Shown here piece by piece: positions 1 to 10,895 of a stretch of 64,000 nucleotides of DNA; the first letter of the stretch is position 1; every line of letters starts with the position of its first letter. The stretch comes from Aphidius gifuensis (lineage: Eukaryota > Arthropoda > Insecta > Hymenoptera > Braconidae): assembly GCF_014905175.1 (NCBI RefSeq), contig NC_057790.1, positions 12,240,469-12,304,468 on the forward strand. Direction: 5' to 3'. Under the pieces are notes generated by a model. The model saw nothing but the letters and a program-made list of their open reading frames with translations, had not been told where the DNA came from and searched no databases. A program made the translations under genes and the position numbers.

Positions 1-2
1 GC

Positions 3-497
3 AAAACAAACGTTCTTTTTGCAATAATAATTCACCCAAATGGATTAAGATTTGAGAATGTTTATGTGTATTCCAAATCGCTGAATCAGCCAAAGTACAA
101 ATTTCTCGAAAAATTTATTAATAATGTTGAAGAAATTGGTTATTTTCCATTCAATGAACATGAGAAAGTTATTCAACCTGAAGAGGCTAGACCAAATTCA
201 CTGATGATTTTCGATGATATATCTACAGAAAAACAAGATAATGTTCGAGCATTTTTTTGTATGGGTAGACATCAAGCAGTTGATAGTTTTTATTTATCTC
301 AGACCTATGCTCACATACCCAAACATTTGGTGAGAGATAATGCCAATTTTTTTGTACTTTTTCGTCAAGATGAAAGAAATTTAAAGCATATATACAATGA
401 TCATGTAAATACTGACATGGAATTTGTGAAATTCCGCAATATATGCTCGACATGTTGGAATAAAGATAAATATGGATTCCTTGTGATTGACAATTAA
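3..497 (+). CDS. Polinton packaging ATPase, C-terminal part (runs in from left edge)
   Basis: The reading frame is open from the first bases of the window to a TAA at 495-497. Its first residues are KTN, and the incomplete codon before them (Ngc) could be Gly, so the window probably begins inside the Walker A motif GKT. A Walker B-like segment SLMIFDDIS follows about 65 residues later. This layout fits the FtsK/HerA-type (poxvirus A32-like) genome-packaging ATPases of Polintons and related viruses, which drive DNA into capsids. Polinton genes follow directly downstream on the same strand, supporting the call. No internal stop is visible in this part; the N-terminus is outside the window. Whether the copy is active is doubtful given its broken neighbours. 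Confidence 0.75.
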   Translation, partial: KTNVLFAIIIHPNGLRFENVYVYSKSLNQPKYKFLEKFINNVEEIGYFPFNEHEKVIQPEEARPNSLMIFDDISTEKQDNVRAFFCMGRHQAVDSFYLSQTYAHIPKHLVRDNANFFVLFRQDERNLKHIYNDHVNTDMEFVKFRNICSTCWNKDKYGFLVIDN

Positions 498-715
498 TAA
501 TGGCCGATACAGGAGAGGTTTTGATTGTTATATTAACATTACAAACGATTCTGCTGAAAATACAGTTTCTCCCTCTGCTACCACCACTGGTACATCTACT
601 ATCTAAAAAAATATCAGATAATTTAGAGTAATATTATACGATATATAGTAAAAATTCCAAAATAAAAGACAGTAGGATTGTGTACTGTGAACTGTCAACA
701 GCATCATTATATATC

Positions 716-1736
716 ATGAAGCATACAAACTTACATGCTGAAAAATCATTATTGCATGAAATTAAAAAAGCAAGTGACTCTATAAGACGTAAACATAAAT
801 TAATTAAATATGGTCGAGTTGAAAATGAAAGAATAACAAGTGAGGTGTTTGGACCTATAACTGAGCCTTTAAAAAAAATGCTAGCAGATGTATCAAAACA
901 AAAACCAGCACCAAGTTCCAGTAAAAATCAAGCAGAAAAAAAAATAATGCTCAAAGAAAAGAAGAAGAATACACGACAGAAGAAGAAGAATACGAGACAG
1001 AAAGAACGAAAAATCAATATTGACAAATAATGACGAAAAAATTGATATTGATCCGTTAACTTTTCATAAGAATAATGTTAGTGATGTTGATGATGATGAC
1101 ACAGACGAAGATATAACGGAGAAAAAAAAAAAAATTTGGATGATGAAGAAGCACCTTGAAAGGCAAAAATCAATAAATTCTCATGACAAGGCTCATAATA
1201 CAATGTACACCATTCAAAAATTAAAAAACAATAAATTATTGTTTGGTAATTCAATGATTGAAATAAAAAATCATCATATTTATGTGAAAGATAAAATTTA
1301 TCCGGCTACTCAAGGTCTCTTGGAGTTATTATTTCAACAATCACCTAATGCATCTATTATTCGGAAAGTTGATCGAGAAATTTTTATTGAAATTATAAAA
1401 TTAACAAATGCACATCGTAAAAATTTCAAACCTGATGGTGCATTTCTGACAAACAGAACACAAAAATATAAAAATTATGTATCACTGTTTGTCAAATCTT
1501 TGAGAAAACAAAAAGTAGAGAGCAAAAAAGGTTCAGCACTTGTATTACCAAAATACAAAACACTACAAAAAAATAAGAAAATAAATAATACAAATTATAT
1601 ATATTGGGATGATCCCAATGAGCTTGTCAATCGTCTTCAATTACTTGTAGCTTCAGAAAAAACTGGCAATAATAGTCACGCTAATGAAATTCTTTCAATT
1701 ATTGAAGAATTAAGAGAAGCTGGTATTATTTGTTAA
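716..1736 (+). pseudogene. Polinton conserved protein (DUF8207-like), frameshifted
   Basis: Two overlapping frames, 716-1030 and 1020-1736, look like one gene broken by an indel in a purine-rich stretch near 960-1030. The first part starts at an ATG (716) and is Lys/Arg-rich and helical. The second ends in a conserved segment, YWDDPNELVNRLQLLVAS followed by EELREAGII. That ending is, from memory, the hallmark of an unnamed protein family found in insect and cnidarian Polintons (DUF8207). Function is unknown; the basic, coiled N-terminus would suit a capsid- or DNA-associated protein, but that is inference. The gene lies between the ATPase and the coiled-coil gene on the same strand. A decayed copy of its last 40 residues lies inverted at 12057-12183. 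Confidence 0.65.
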
Positions 1737-1794
1737 TATTTATGTTCATTCAGTCTTTAATGTACAGTCATTAAAAGGACATTGGAGTGGAATA

Positions 1795-2225
1795 ATGTCT
1801 AGTGTTGATATATTCGGACGTCAATTATCAAATAAACGAAAATATTCTATCGGAGGAAAAAGTGATGGCGATACAATAAGAGGACCACCTGGAGAAGGTT
1901 TCAAATTTACAGAAGACGGAAATTATGACATTGCAGAAAAAAATTATGTCACATTGCCGATGCTCAAGACATGAATGATGCTGTCTCAAAAAAAGTAGCA
2001 CTGATTCTAATTAAAAATGAAACTAATAATCTACTTAGAATAATGCAAGAAGATAGTCAAAAATATATCACTGAAGTCATTAGTAAACTGACAATCAAAG
2101 TGGACACATTGCAAAAAAGTGTTGAAAAATCACGTCATACATTAGATGAGCTGAGTACAGAAGTTGCAAGTATATCTCACTATTTGACAGAAAATTTGGG
2201 AGTTCGTTTAGAAAATCAAAAATAA
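1795..2225 (+). pseudogene. Polinton coiled-coil protein, frameshifted
   Basis: The first frame (1795-1974, 60 residues from ATG) starts MSSVDIFGRQL and carries a Gly/Pro motif RGPPGEGFKF. It shifts at a run of seven A near 1937 into the frame of 1971-2225, which is a heptad-like helix (LTIKVDTLQKSVEKSRHTL). The second copy at 11565-11996 has nine A at the same place; eight would keep one frame, so both copies carry slippage-type errors in opposite directions. The family is common in arthropod Polintons between the DUF8207-like gene and the integrase. Its role is unknown; a trimeric fibre or minor structural protein is possible but not shown. Confidence 0.6.
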
Positions 2226-2227
2226 AA

Positions 2228-3031
2228 ATGAATAAAACAAAAAAAAATAATAAAAAAGAAGACAATAACTATTTGAGAAGCGTTGTGGCACATGAGCTAC
2301 ACAAGCCTGCTCGCAGATATTAGACAAAAGAGTGCAAAGGATGTTACTGCAGCGATGAAATCTGTTTTCCTGAAAGGTCGATATCCAAAAAAACATTTAC
2401 ATGTCGATCAAGGCAAAGAATTTTACAACAGTGAATTTAAGAATCTCATGAAAAAACATATAGTACTTTAAAAGCAAGTATAGTCGAAAGGTTTAATAGA
2501 ACCCTGAAAAATCAAATGTGGGAAAGATTTACATTCCAAGGCAGTTATAAATGGTTGACTATACTTCCTGAATTGATTAGAAATTATAATAATACAAAGC
2601 ACAGAACTATAAAAATGAAACCAAAAAATGTAACTAAAAACAATGAAAAGGATATATTGAGGGAAATATATCATAATCAAAATCCAATGTTTTGTGTCAC
2701 ATCAAAGTTGAAAAGAAAATTTAAAATTGGTGATAAAGTGCGAATAAGTAAATATAAAAAAATTTTCGAAAAAGGCTACACTCCCAATTGGACAACTGAA
2801 GTTTTTACAATCACAAAAGTATTGAATACAATACCGATAACTTACAAGCTTGCTGACTATCAAGATAACAATGTTGAAGGATGTTTTTATCAAGAAGAAC
2901 TGAGTCCAGTACGCTATCCAGATATATATCTTGTTGAAAAAATTTTAGAAAAACGTAAAAATAAAGTACTTGTAAGATGGTTAGGTTTCGATTCTGAACA
3001 TGATACATGGGAAAATGAATCAGAATTATGA
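2228..3031 (+). pseudogene. Polinton integrase with C-terminal chromodomain, deleted and frameshifted
   Basis: Remains of a retroviral-type (rve, RNase H fold) integrase. An N-terminal piece (2228-2322) ends at a stop created by a deletion. Comparison with the inverted copy at 11272-11562 shows that about 165 bp are missing, including the first catalytic Asp. The frame of 2283-2471 keeps the second Asp (HVDQGKEF). After another shift near 2470 the frame ending at 3031 keeps the Glu region (SIVERFNRTL). A chromodomain-like C-terminus follows (VEKILEKRKNKVLVRWLGF, then a WE pair), as expected for Polinton integrases, which insert the element into host DNA. This copy cannot make an active enzyme. 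An AATAAA-like signal lies downstream near 3070-3095. Confidence 0.75.
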
Positions 3032-3111
3032 ATAATTATATTTACAATGTATATAGGTATAAGAATTTTTTAATAAAAAATTATAACAAAATAAATTTTT
3101 TCAAATGTAAT

Positions 3112-3624
3112 TTATTTATTGAATATTGTGTGTATAGGCTTAGGCCAATTTTCTAATAATACAACTTGATTATTTTCTCCAATACATTGTAATGTTAAAA
3201 CTCTTCTTTTAATACCATCCTCTAATTCAAGGAACTTTTTTTTATTATAAAAATAATATTCAGCATCATTTTTAGGTAAGAAAACAGTATATTTATTATT
3301 TATTTCGACTGATAGTCTTGCACCAGACTTTTTTCCACAGTAACTTTGAATTTTTGTCACAGCATAGTAAACATCTTTTGTCAAATCTTTCAATAATTTA
3401 CAATTTTTTGAAAGTCGCTTAGTCTTGGTGTTTATCAGTTTTATATTATAATCATTTTTTTTGTCTAGATAATAATAATTATATTTGAAGAAGAGCTCAC
3501 AAACTTTTTCTAATTTTTTCGTTTTATGAGAAAATGAACTCACATTTGTTGTATTTTCCTCCCAAAAAAAGAAGATCCAAGCATCCATCGATCGCTGCTT
3601 TCTCGATTTTTGTAAAATAATCAT
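3112..3624 (-). CDS. Small Polinton protein B, Lys-rich
   Basis: An open frame of up to 170 codons convergent with the integrase. The first 30 or so codons overlap the end of the neighbouring minus-strand gene in another frame, so the true start is probably further in. Its central part (LKDLTKDVYYAVTKI, then SVEINNKYTVFLPKND) parallels the core of the neighbouring protein (MSELEVNREYKVTALQKI, then TLNDEFNVFLPSRI). The two look like duplicated versions of one domain, perhaps two halves of one ancestral gene. I recall similar short proteins beside Polinton genes in insects; function unknown. A small nucleic-acid-binding (OB-like) fold is possible from the beta-rich pattern but unproven. Confidence 0.45.
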   Translation of the reverse strand: MIILQKSRKQRSMDAWIFFFWEENTTNVSSFSHKTKKLEKVCELFFKYNYYYLDKKNDYNIKLINTKTKRLSKNCKLLKDLTKDVYYAVTKIQSYCGKKSGARLSVEINNKYTVFLPKNDAEYYFYNKKKFLELEDGIKRRVLTLQCIGENNQVVLLENWPKPIHTIFNK

Positions 3625-3868
3625 TATTTTTCATAAACTTGGCGATTCTGCTGGGTAGAAAGACATTAAATTCATCATTTAATGTAGCCATAACTCCATT
3701 GTATTCATTATGAATCTTCTGTAGAGCTGTTACTTTGTACTCTCTATTAACCTCCAACTCAGACATTTTTTTGACATCCAATTTGCTTTCCATTTTAGCA
3801 ACATTATTTAATTGTTGTTCCATTTCTATTGAATGCTGTTTTTCTACAAACATTTTAATTTCAAGCAA
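3524..3868 (-). CDS. Small Polinton protein A
   Basis: An intact 114-codon frame. ATGs occur at codons 1 (reported start), 6, 16 and 26; the one beginning MEQQLNNVAKMESKLD gives a start closest to relatives that I remember. An acidic, helical N-terminus is followed by a compact domain with the pattern YKV, YNGVMATL, FNVFLPSRI and LGGKYNKCEF. The family recurs in arthropod Polintons and in some endogenous elements related to them, always as a short orphan gene; no function is known to me. It lies divergent from the repeat region and tail-to-tail with the integrase group, which fits the usual two-strand gene layout of Polintons. Confidence 0.5.
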   Translation of the reverse strand: MLEIKMFVEKQHSIEMEQQLNNVAKMESKLDVKKMSELEVNREYKVTALQKIHNEYNGVMATLNDEFNVFLPSRIAKFMKNNDYFTKIEKAAIDGCLDLLFLGGKYNKCEFIFS

Positions 3869-4033
3869 ATAAATATGTATAAAATATAATACTAATTATC
3901 AATGTATATATATATATATATTATTAAATTGCTTTCTTACCTTTCCTTACAGTCTTGATATTCGAATGATAAAATTTCAGAAAAACTTCTCGTTTATATA
4001 AGGATAAATACAATAGAATGGTAGAAGGAGTAC

Positions 4034-4290
4034 CTATTCAAATGACACGTATTTAGAGTCAGCAAATTCTTACGTGCATATTAATTAATATTTATTTTTT
4101 ATCATAAACAATTAAATACTACGACAGCATTTTATTAGTTTATATTTGAAAATTCCACGTATCAAGAGTCAGCTAATTTTTTTGCAAAGTTGTATTTATA
4201 TATACATAGGTCGATTTGAAAATGACACGTATGGAGAGTCAGCAAATTTTTTTCGCAAAATTGTATTTTAAAAATATTTATGTATGGTAC
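4034..4290. repeat. Minisatellite, about three diverged copies
   Basis: Three spaced copies of a unit containing GACACGTAT, AGAGTCAGC and a run of T followed by GCAAA start near 4041, 4155 and 4223. They lie between the Polinton genes and the tRNA, where the Polinton terminal repeat would be expected, but I cannot identify the terminus. Confidence 0.5.
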
Positions 4291-4317
4291 ATGAAACTTG
4301 AGAAGTCCTACAAATAA

Positions 4318-4421
4318 CCTTCGATAGCTCAGTTGGCAGAGCACTGGACTGTAATTGCATATTGTTATAAACAATTTAAAAAGTTATCCATTGGTCATTG
4401 GTTCGAACCCGGCTCGAAGGA
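4318..4421 (+). tRNA. tRNA-Tyr (GTA) with a 31-nt intron, possibly degenerate
   Basis: The acceptor stem CCTTCGA pairs with TCGAAGG, and A4421 is the discriminator. The D arm (TAGCTCAGTTGGCAGAGC) and anticodon loop CTGTAA are typical of tRNA-Tyr. An intron of about 31 nt (4355-4385) sits one base 3' of the anticodon, the standard eukaryotic position, and TTCGAAC forms the T loop. Weak points are a C/T mismatch at the base of the anticodon stem and an A/C mismatch plus two G-T pairs in the T stem. It may therefore be a decaying or dispersed copy rather than a working gene. Internal A and B boxes for RNA polymerase III are present. No clear T-run terminator follows until TTTTTT at about 4425. 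Confidence 0.75.
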
Positions 4422-4439
4422 ATGTTTTTTTGTTATTTA

Positions 4440-4850
4440 ATGAGACAGGACATGAGACATGAGACTTGAGACTTGAGCTATGCCCCAGGACATGGGACAC
4501 GATGAATCGCATGTTAAAATAACAAAATTTAATTTTTCCGGTCAAGTCTGTATTACCGACGCATGACAATTGGGTATTTACACCATCAATGATATATGGG
4601 ACATAAGATCTAAGACATACGACATGGGACATGAGAAATTGCACTTTAAAATGACAAAATTTTTCCAAATCTGTATTCCCGACGCGTGACAATTGAGGAT
4701 TTCACACCATCAAATGACAAATTTCTTTACCATCTCTGCATTATCAACAACTGGGAATTTAAATGACAAATTTCTTTATCATCTCTGCATTATCAACAAC
4801 TGGGAATTCAAATGAAAAATTTCTTTACCATCTCTGTTTTACCGACCGAG
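4440..4850. repeat. Tandem repeats of two kinds
   Basis: Two copies of a roughly 150-bp unit contain GACATGGGACA, AAATGACAAAATTT and CGACGCGTGACAATTG. They are followed by three copies of a roughly 46-bp unit containing ATTTCTTTACCATCTCTGC and AACAACTGGGAATT. No coding potential is seen. Confidence 0.7.
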
Positions 4851-5788
4851 TTGCAAACTCCTAATCCAAATAAACTTAGTAATATTTTAAATTTTGAGAT
4901 ACCTAAAAATAAACGAGAACTTCAACAATTTTTAGGTATCTGCAATTATTACAATAAGTTTAGTTTTGCACACTCATAATTCTTGGACCCATTAAGAAAT
5001 TTACTTAAAAATAATAATGTATGGAATTGGAATGAAAAACATACTGTAGCATTTGAATTATTAAAAGAAAATTTTATGAAAATTAATTGTCTGCATCATT
5101 ACGATTTTACTAAAATATTAATGGTGCAAACTGATGCATCGGATAAAGGGTTGTGCGGTATATTATATCAGTATGATGAAAATAACAAACCAAAATTAAT
5201 TTCAGTAGTAAGCCGTTGTTTAAAAATGTCAGAGATGAACTATAACACGACTGAAAAAGAATTGTTAGCTGTCGTATTTGCACTAAATAAATATCGTGTT
5301 TTCTTAATTAATAAGCGTTTTAAAATAATAACTGATCATCAATCACTGACGTTTATCAATATCATTCAGGCAGGATTGCGAGATGGAATCTTATTCATCA
5401 AGAATACGATTTTGATGTAGTGCATTGTAAGGGTAGTGATAATATAATAGCGGATTTTGAGTCTAAATATTTTGATATACCGACAACTTGTGAAGTAATC
5501 AATGAATCATCAATTGAAAAAAATATTAATTTATTAAAGGTAGATAAGAATGTTACTAATGATTTGCATAATATAATCAAGTTACAAGGTCAAGATAAAC
5601 ATTTAATTGAATATTTGGAATCAAAATCAAGCTTAAACAATATAAAATTTAAAAATTATCAGGGTATATGGTTTCATAGACCAGTTAGTAATGGTAATTG
5701 GTTATTGATAGTACCAGAGTTGATACGAGAAAAATTAATTAAAGCTGAACATGATAAAATTAATCACGGTGGTTTATATAAAACATTA

Positions 5789-6765
5789 TGTGACGAACCT
5801 TTCGTGAATTCGTGATACTTTATAATATTCACAATAGGTTCAAATACCACAATGTTAAAACTTGTCGCCGGCTCAGTTCTGGTAGGTGGTTCAGGGTTCT
5901 CCAATTAATAAAATAATGCAAATCAATTAAAATTACAGTGTTTTTAAATGACAATCAATTACTCAAAATCTTTGATAACGAAAAGTGACTCGTCCAGTAC
6001 GTTGAATTAAGCAACTTTACAATCTTCAGTTATTCAATTATATTATTCAATTATAACATTTAGTTATCTCAATTACCCAATTTAATAACTCAATTTAATA
6101 ACTCAATTTAATTATCAAATAACAATATTCAATTATCCAATTACAATATTCAATTATTCAATTATCCCGATTTTACTTGACTTTACTCGTAGTTTCGTGG
6201 TTTCTTGATATCGTGAATCCCCGCGATGTACGTGCCCAAGATCCCGTGGTTTCGTAAGTCCCCGCGGTGTACGCGCCCTGGATCTCACTACTGGTCTAGT
6301 TAACTCTTTTTTCTTAATTACTCATACCCCGTTCCCAGTGGTAATTGTAATTAATTGTAGGCAGTCCGTTGCCGGTTCTGCCGCTAAGTAGTCCGTTGCC
6401 GGTACTACCACCTGGTCTAATTGTAGTCCGTTGCCGGTACTACTTTTCTCTCTCACACACACACACACACACACACTATAGAACAATATCGTGGGGGTAA
6501 GCGGGCTTACCACTGAGCATACCACGATTTGCTGCTCTGGGGGTCTCTGTACTTGCCACCGTTTCCAGTTGGCAAAGAGCTAAAACCAGAGCATTTATTC
6601 TGTACAAAAATAGCCAACTTTTCCTTGCTACACGCTCCCGGTTAAGCAAAGCGTGTATACTGGGCGGCTGTGAAAAAGCCAAACGGTGCGTAGCCCTCTG
6701 GCGTCAGTCACCCAAACTCATCATTTACAAATATATTATTTTTTTTACATTGTGACATAGTCACA
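5789..6765. mobile_element. Solo LTR (977 bp) with 4-bp target duplication ATTA
   Basis: The insert begins TGTGAC and ends GTCACA, a perfect 6-bp inverted terminus of LTR type. It is flanked by ATTA at 5785-5788 and again at 6766-6769. Removing the insert and one ATTA leaves the gypsy integrase frame intact, which fixes the borders. Inside are AATTA-rich tandem repeats (about 6000-6170), a duplicated GTAGTCCGTTGCCGGTACTA segment and a CA microsatellite (6453-6476). No coding region is present, as expected for a solo LTR left by recombination. Confidence 0.85.
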
Positions 6766-6949
6766 ATTAGCAGTAATAAAAAACAATTTTTGGTTTAAAT
6801 ATCTTGAACGTAAAGTCAAGAAGGTATTAAAAACATGTGATACGTGCCAAAGAGTTAAATATTTAAATGTTAACATTGAAGGTGATTATGAAAATATTAA
6901 AAGTAATAAACCAGGTGATTTAGTTACAGTAGATTACTATGGGCCCTTA

Positions 6950-7647
6950 CCCCCTACGATTTTGATAATATGAGCTTTTTTTGGTTGATTTTAGGCTGAA
7001 ATTAAGCCTCTAATTTTTTTAGATTTTTTCATTAATTTTTCTAGACTCCAACATCTTAAATATCACTATTTTTGCAATTTCTCAAAAAAGACCATTTTTT
7101 TCTTTCTGAATTCTTTTTCACAGAATCAAGTACACAATACACGCATTTTAAGCACAGCAAAAATCTGGGTCCAGAAATATAAATGTTTTTTTTTTTTTTT
7201 TGAAATTTTTATTTTCAGCAATTTTTATTTTCTAAAAATGCCGAAACAGAAAATTTACCAAGGGAAAATCTAGATTTATTTTATTTTTTTGAAATCAAAA
7301 ACTTATATATTATAAACTTATATTCATTTTCGAAAAAAAAATTTTTTTTCTGGAAACAAAAAATTTTTTTGCTGAAAAAAAAAAATTTTTTAAATAAATA
7401 AAAAATATTAATATTTCTGGACCCAGATGTGGTGTTTTGCTGTGCTTAAAACACGTATATTGTGTACCTGATTCTGTGAAAAAAAATTCAGAAAAAAAAA
7501 AATGGTCCTTTTTGAGAAATTGCAAAAATAGTGATATTCAAGATGATGGAGTCTAGAAAAATTAATGAAAAAATCTAAAAAAATAAGAGGCTCAATTTCA
7601 GCCTAAAATCAACCAAAAATAGCTCATATTATCAAAATCGTAGGGGG
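6950..7647. mobile_element. Palindromic (foldback) element, 698 bp
   Basis: The ends CCCCCTACGATTTTGAT and ATCAAAATCGTAGGGGG are exact inverted repeats. The complementarity continues for about 250-300 bp inward with small differences, through GGGTCCAGAAATAT and its complement. The centre is A- and T-run rich. It interrupts the gypsy integrase just after its DYYGPLP segment. No ORF of substance. Confidence 0.85.
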
Positions 7648-7699
7648 TCAGGCAGATGACTCCGTGATTTGACTAAGAATGCCCCATATATATATATAT

Positions 7700-10600
7700 A
7701 TACTTATATATAAATATATGTATGTGTAGACGTGCTTTTGAGGTCCATTTCAGTCATTTATCCAGGACTGCGAGGGCGTTTCTGCATTTTGAGGACGGTC
7801 CCCGTTATTTTTTAGGTGACGACGTTAGTTTAAGGACCGTTCTCAAAAAAAATATTTTATTCTGGAATTATTTCAAGACCCTCAATTTTTTTCAATAATT
7901 TTCAGGGACGGTCCTCAAAATGCAGAAATGTCCTTAAAATGAAAAAGGCATAGATTTTGAGGACAGTCCCAAAAAAACGTATTTAGTTTAAGAGCAATTT
8001 TGGGGACATTATTTGATCAGTCAGGATTTCGAACTTGTAAATTTCCAAAAGCTAGTTCTATTATTATGATTAATCTGGTATTACTTTTCAATAGTCATAC
8101 ATATAATAGTTCAATATCATACTAGATTTTTCTCTGATGTATTAGTTAAGAATATTATTTTAATATTAAAGAATTGAGTACAGATGATACTCACTAATAA
8201 CTGTATAAGTATATTAATTATTCGAGTCAATTTATGAGAATAGTAAATAATACTTCTTGCAGTTTTATTTTGAATATTCAAACCGATATAAAAAAAACTA
8301 ATTTTTTTTTTTTTTTTAAATTAAGTCTGAACATTGAGGACAAAAAAATGGAATGGATAGAAATGTCAAATAATAATCATAATAACTTGCTGCTTAGATT
8401 TTGATTAAAAATCTAATCATTCCATTCTCTCATACCATTTTTTTGTACTCAATGATCAAGACTTAATTTTTAAGTGGTGTTTAACTCGAAAATTGTTTGA
8501 AGACAGTTTTACCAGAATACATGCTATTTTAGCATTGTCAGTTTGTCACTATCCCAAACTGACAAAATTATTGTTGAATAAGTTCTGTCAAAAATAATAA
8601 ATATGCAACGAGATAGAGATATAAAATAGAATTTATTTACAACTTGCTGCTTGGATTTTCATTATCAAGATATTTTATTTTATTAATTTAATTAAATTGC
8701 GAATTAGTACTAAGTGTATATCCGAAAATATACAAAATAAGTAGTTTGAGGACAGTCCCTGAATTCGCCGTTATATCAAAGGACTGGTCCTCAAACTGCA
8801 AACTGTCCTCAAAATACTGATCTCGTCAATGTTTGATATACATATACACTTAGTACTAATACGCAATCTAATTAATTTAATAGAATAAATTGATTTTTAC
8901 AATGAAAATCCAAGCAGCAAGTTATTATAAATTGTATTTTATACCATAAACGGGTTGATTATTGAGTTTTTTTTTTTAACAAAATGTATCCAACATCAAT
9001 TTAGTCAGTGTGAAAGAATGACAAACTCATGACGTGAAAACGTCATGTGTTGTATGTACATTCATCTCTGAGAAATTATTGTTTATTCTTTTTTTTATTA
9101 TTGCGTACTTAATCATTGACACTTAATTTTTTAGTGGACTTACACTTAAACGGTGTTTGAAGACATTTTTCCAGTATTCATACTATTTCAACATCATTCT
9201 GGCAGAATTAGTGATGGATGAGTTTTGTCATAAAAATAATGAATATGATACAGGTAAGGGATGTAAAATAAAATTTATAATAACTTGCTACTTAGATTTT
9301 CATTGTAAAAATAATTTTATTACATCAAAATGATTAAAATCGCTAATTAGTACTAAGTGTATATCTAATATATACAAAATCAGTATTTTGAGGACAGTCC
9401 CTGAATTCAATGTTACATCAATAGACTAGTCCTCGAACTACGATATGCACAAATTCATATATTATACGTATAAGTATATAAATTCGTGCATATCATAGTT
9501 TGAGGACTAGTCCATTAATATAACAGCGAATTTAAGGACTGTCTTTGCACCACTGATTTTGTATATTTTCAGATATACACTTAGTACTAATTCGCAATTA
9601 AATTAATTTAATATAATAAAATGACTTTTACAATGGAAATCCAAGCAGCAAGTTATTATAAATTTCATTTTACATCTCTATCTCGTTGCATATTCAGTAC
9701 TTTTATAACAGAGCTTATTCAACGATAATTCTGCCACTTTGGGATATTGACAAATCCATGATGTTGAAATAGCATGGATTCTGGAAAAAAGTCTTCGAAC
9801 AATGTTTGAGTGGAAGTCCACTAAAAAATTGAGTTTAATGATTAAGTACGCGATAAGAAAAAAAATATTTAACAATAATTTCTCAAAGATGCATGTGCAT
9901 GCAACACAGTCACGGCATGAGTTCGTCATTAGTTCATACTGACTAAATTGTTGTTCGATGCATATTGTTATAAGGAAAAACTCAATGGTTAACCTGTTTA
10001 TGGTATTGAATACAATTTATAATAACTTGCTGCTTAGATTTTCATTGTAATAATCTTTTTATTTCATTAAATTAATTAAATTGCGAATTCGTACTAAGTG
10101 TATATCTGAAAATGTACGAGATCAGTATTTTAAGGACAGTCCTTAATTTATCGTCTCAAACTATATTAGCACACCATATTATAGCATGAACATGAATTTG
10201 TATTGCAGTCCATCGAATATAGCCTCGGTGAATCTGATTGTCCTCGAACTACTGATTTTGTATATTTTTAGATAACACTTAGTAGTAATTCGCAATTAAA
10301 TTAACTTAATATAATAAAATGACTTTTACAATGGAAATCCAAGCAGCAAGTTATTATAAATTTGATTTTACATCACTATCTCGTTGTATATTCAGTACTT
10401 TTATAACAGAACTACACTTACATGAAAAATCATTGTTAATTTTTTTTTTTATTATTTTGTACTTTATCATCGAGACTGAATTTTTTAGTGGACCTCCACT
10501 CAAACATTGTTTGAAGACATTCTTCCATAATCTATGCTATTTCTACGTCATTTCTATTTCTACAAATTTTGTTTCTATCAGTACAAATAAGTCTACGTCT

Positions 10601-10895
10601 ATCTCATTTAAATAGAAATTAATTTTTTGAACAAATTTTTCTTTAGAGGAATCATGTAATTGTTAATTGAACATTTACTATTGCTGAAAGATCGAGTACA
10701 CTAAAACTTCAATTCATATATATCGTCTTTATAGAAACGTCCCCAAAATATCTTATCTATAGTTTTTCGCTTTGATGCAAAAATCAATATTCCAGAAAAA
10801 AAAAAAATAACGGCCACATTAATATACCCCCACCCTATCCTCTGAAAAATGTCCTCAAAAGCATGCCAACACAAACATATATATAAGTGTATACA
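7700..10895. mobile_element. Composite foldback element of repeated hairpins, 3.2 kb
   Basis: The outer ends pair: GTGCTTTTGAGG near 7730 with CCTCAAAAGCATGCC near 10855, plus TATA-rich edges. Inside, a module recurs at least seven times in alternating orientation. Its marks are AATAACTTGCTGCTTAGATT (8379, 8639, 9282, 10020 approx.) and the complement ATCCAAGCAGCAAGTTATTA (8908, 9638, 10337 approx.). It also carries TTAGTACTAAGTGTATAT and GAGGACAGTCCCTGAATT with their complements. Each pair forms a hairpin of about 300 bp. No transposase is encoded, so the element is non-autonomous or a relic. Confidence 0.75.

Larger units (their letters stand above)
4855..7675 (+). pseudogene. pol: Ty3/gypsy pol fragment (RT thumb, RNase H, integrase) with two insertions
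   Basis: The frame begins with an RT connection segment (ELQQFLGICNYYNKF) that has a stop near 4977. It continues as RNase H in 4983-5420, with MVQTDASDKGLCGILYQY, a catalytic-type Glu in TTEKELLAV, and ITDHQSLTFI. After a frameshift near 5380 comes HCKGSDNIIADFES, then the integrase zinc-binding start (HDKINHGGLYKT) to about 5788. A solo LTR interrupts here. The same frame resumes at 6770 with CDTC, the second half of the HHCC zinc finger, and reaches VTVDYYGPLP at about 6950. A palindromic element interrupts again, and a short continuation (Ser-Gly-Arg) with a stop lies at 7648-7660. The element is clearly dead; its LTRs and gag are not in the window. Confidence 0.8.

Noticed and set aside
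4384..4692. 102-codon minus-strand ORF with two CVGNTDL-like repeats
   Set aside because: The repetition comes from the tandem DNA repeat beside the tRNA gene.
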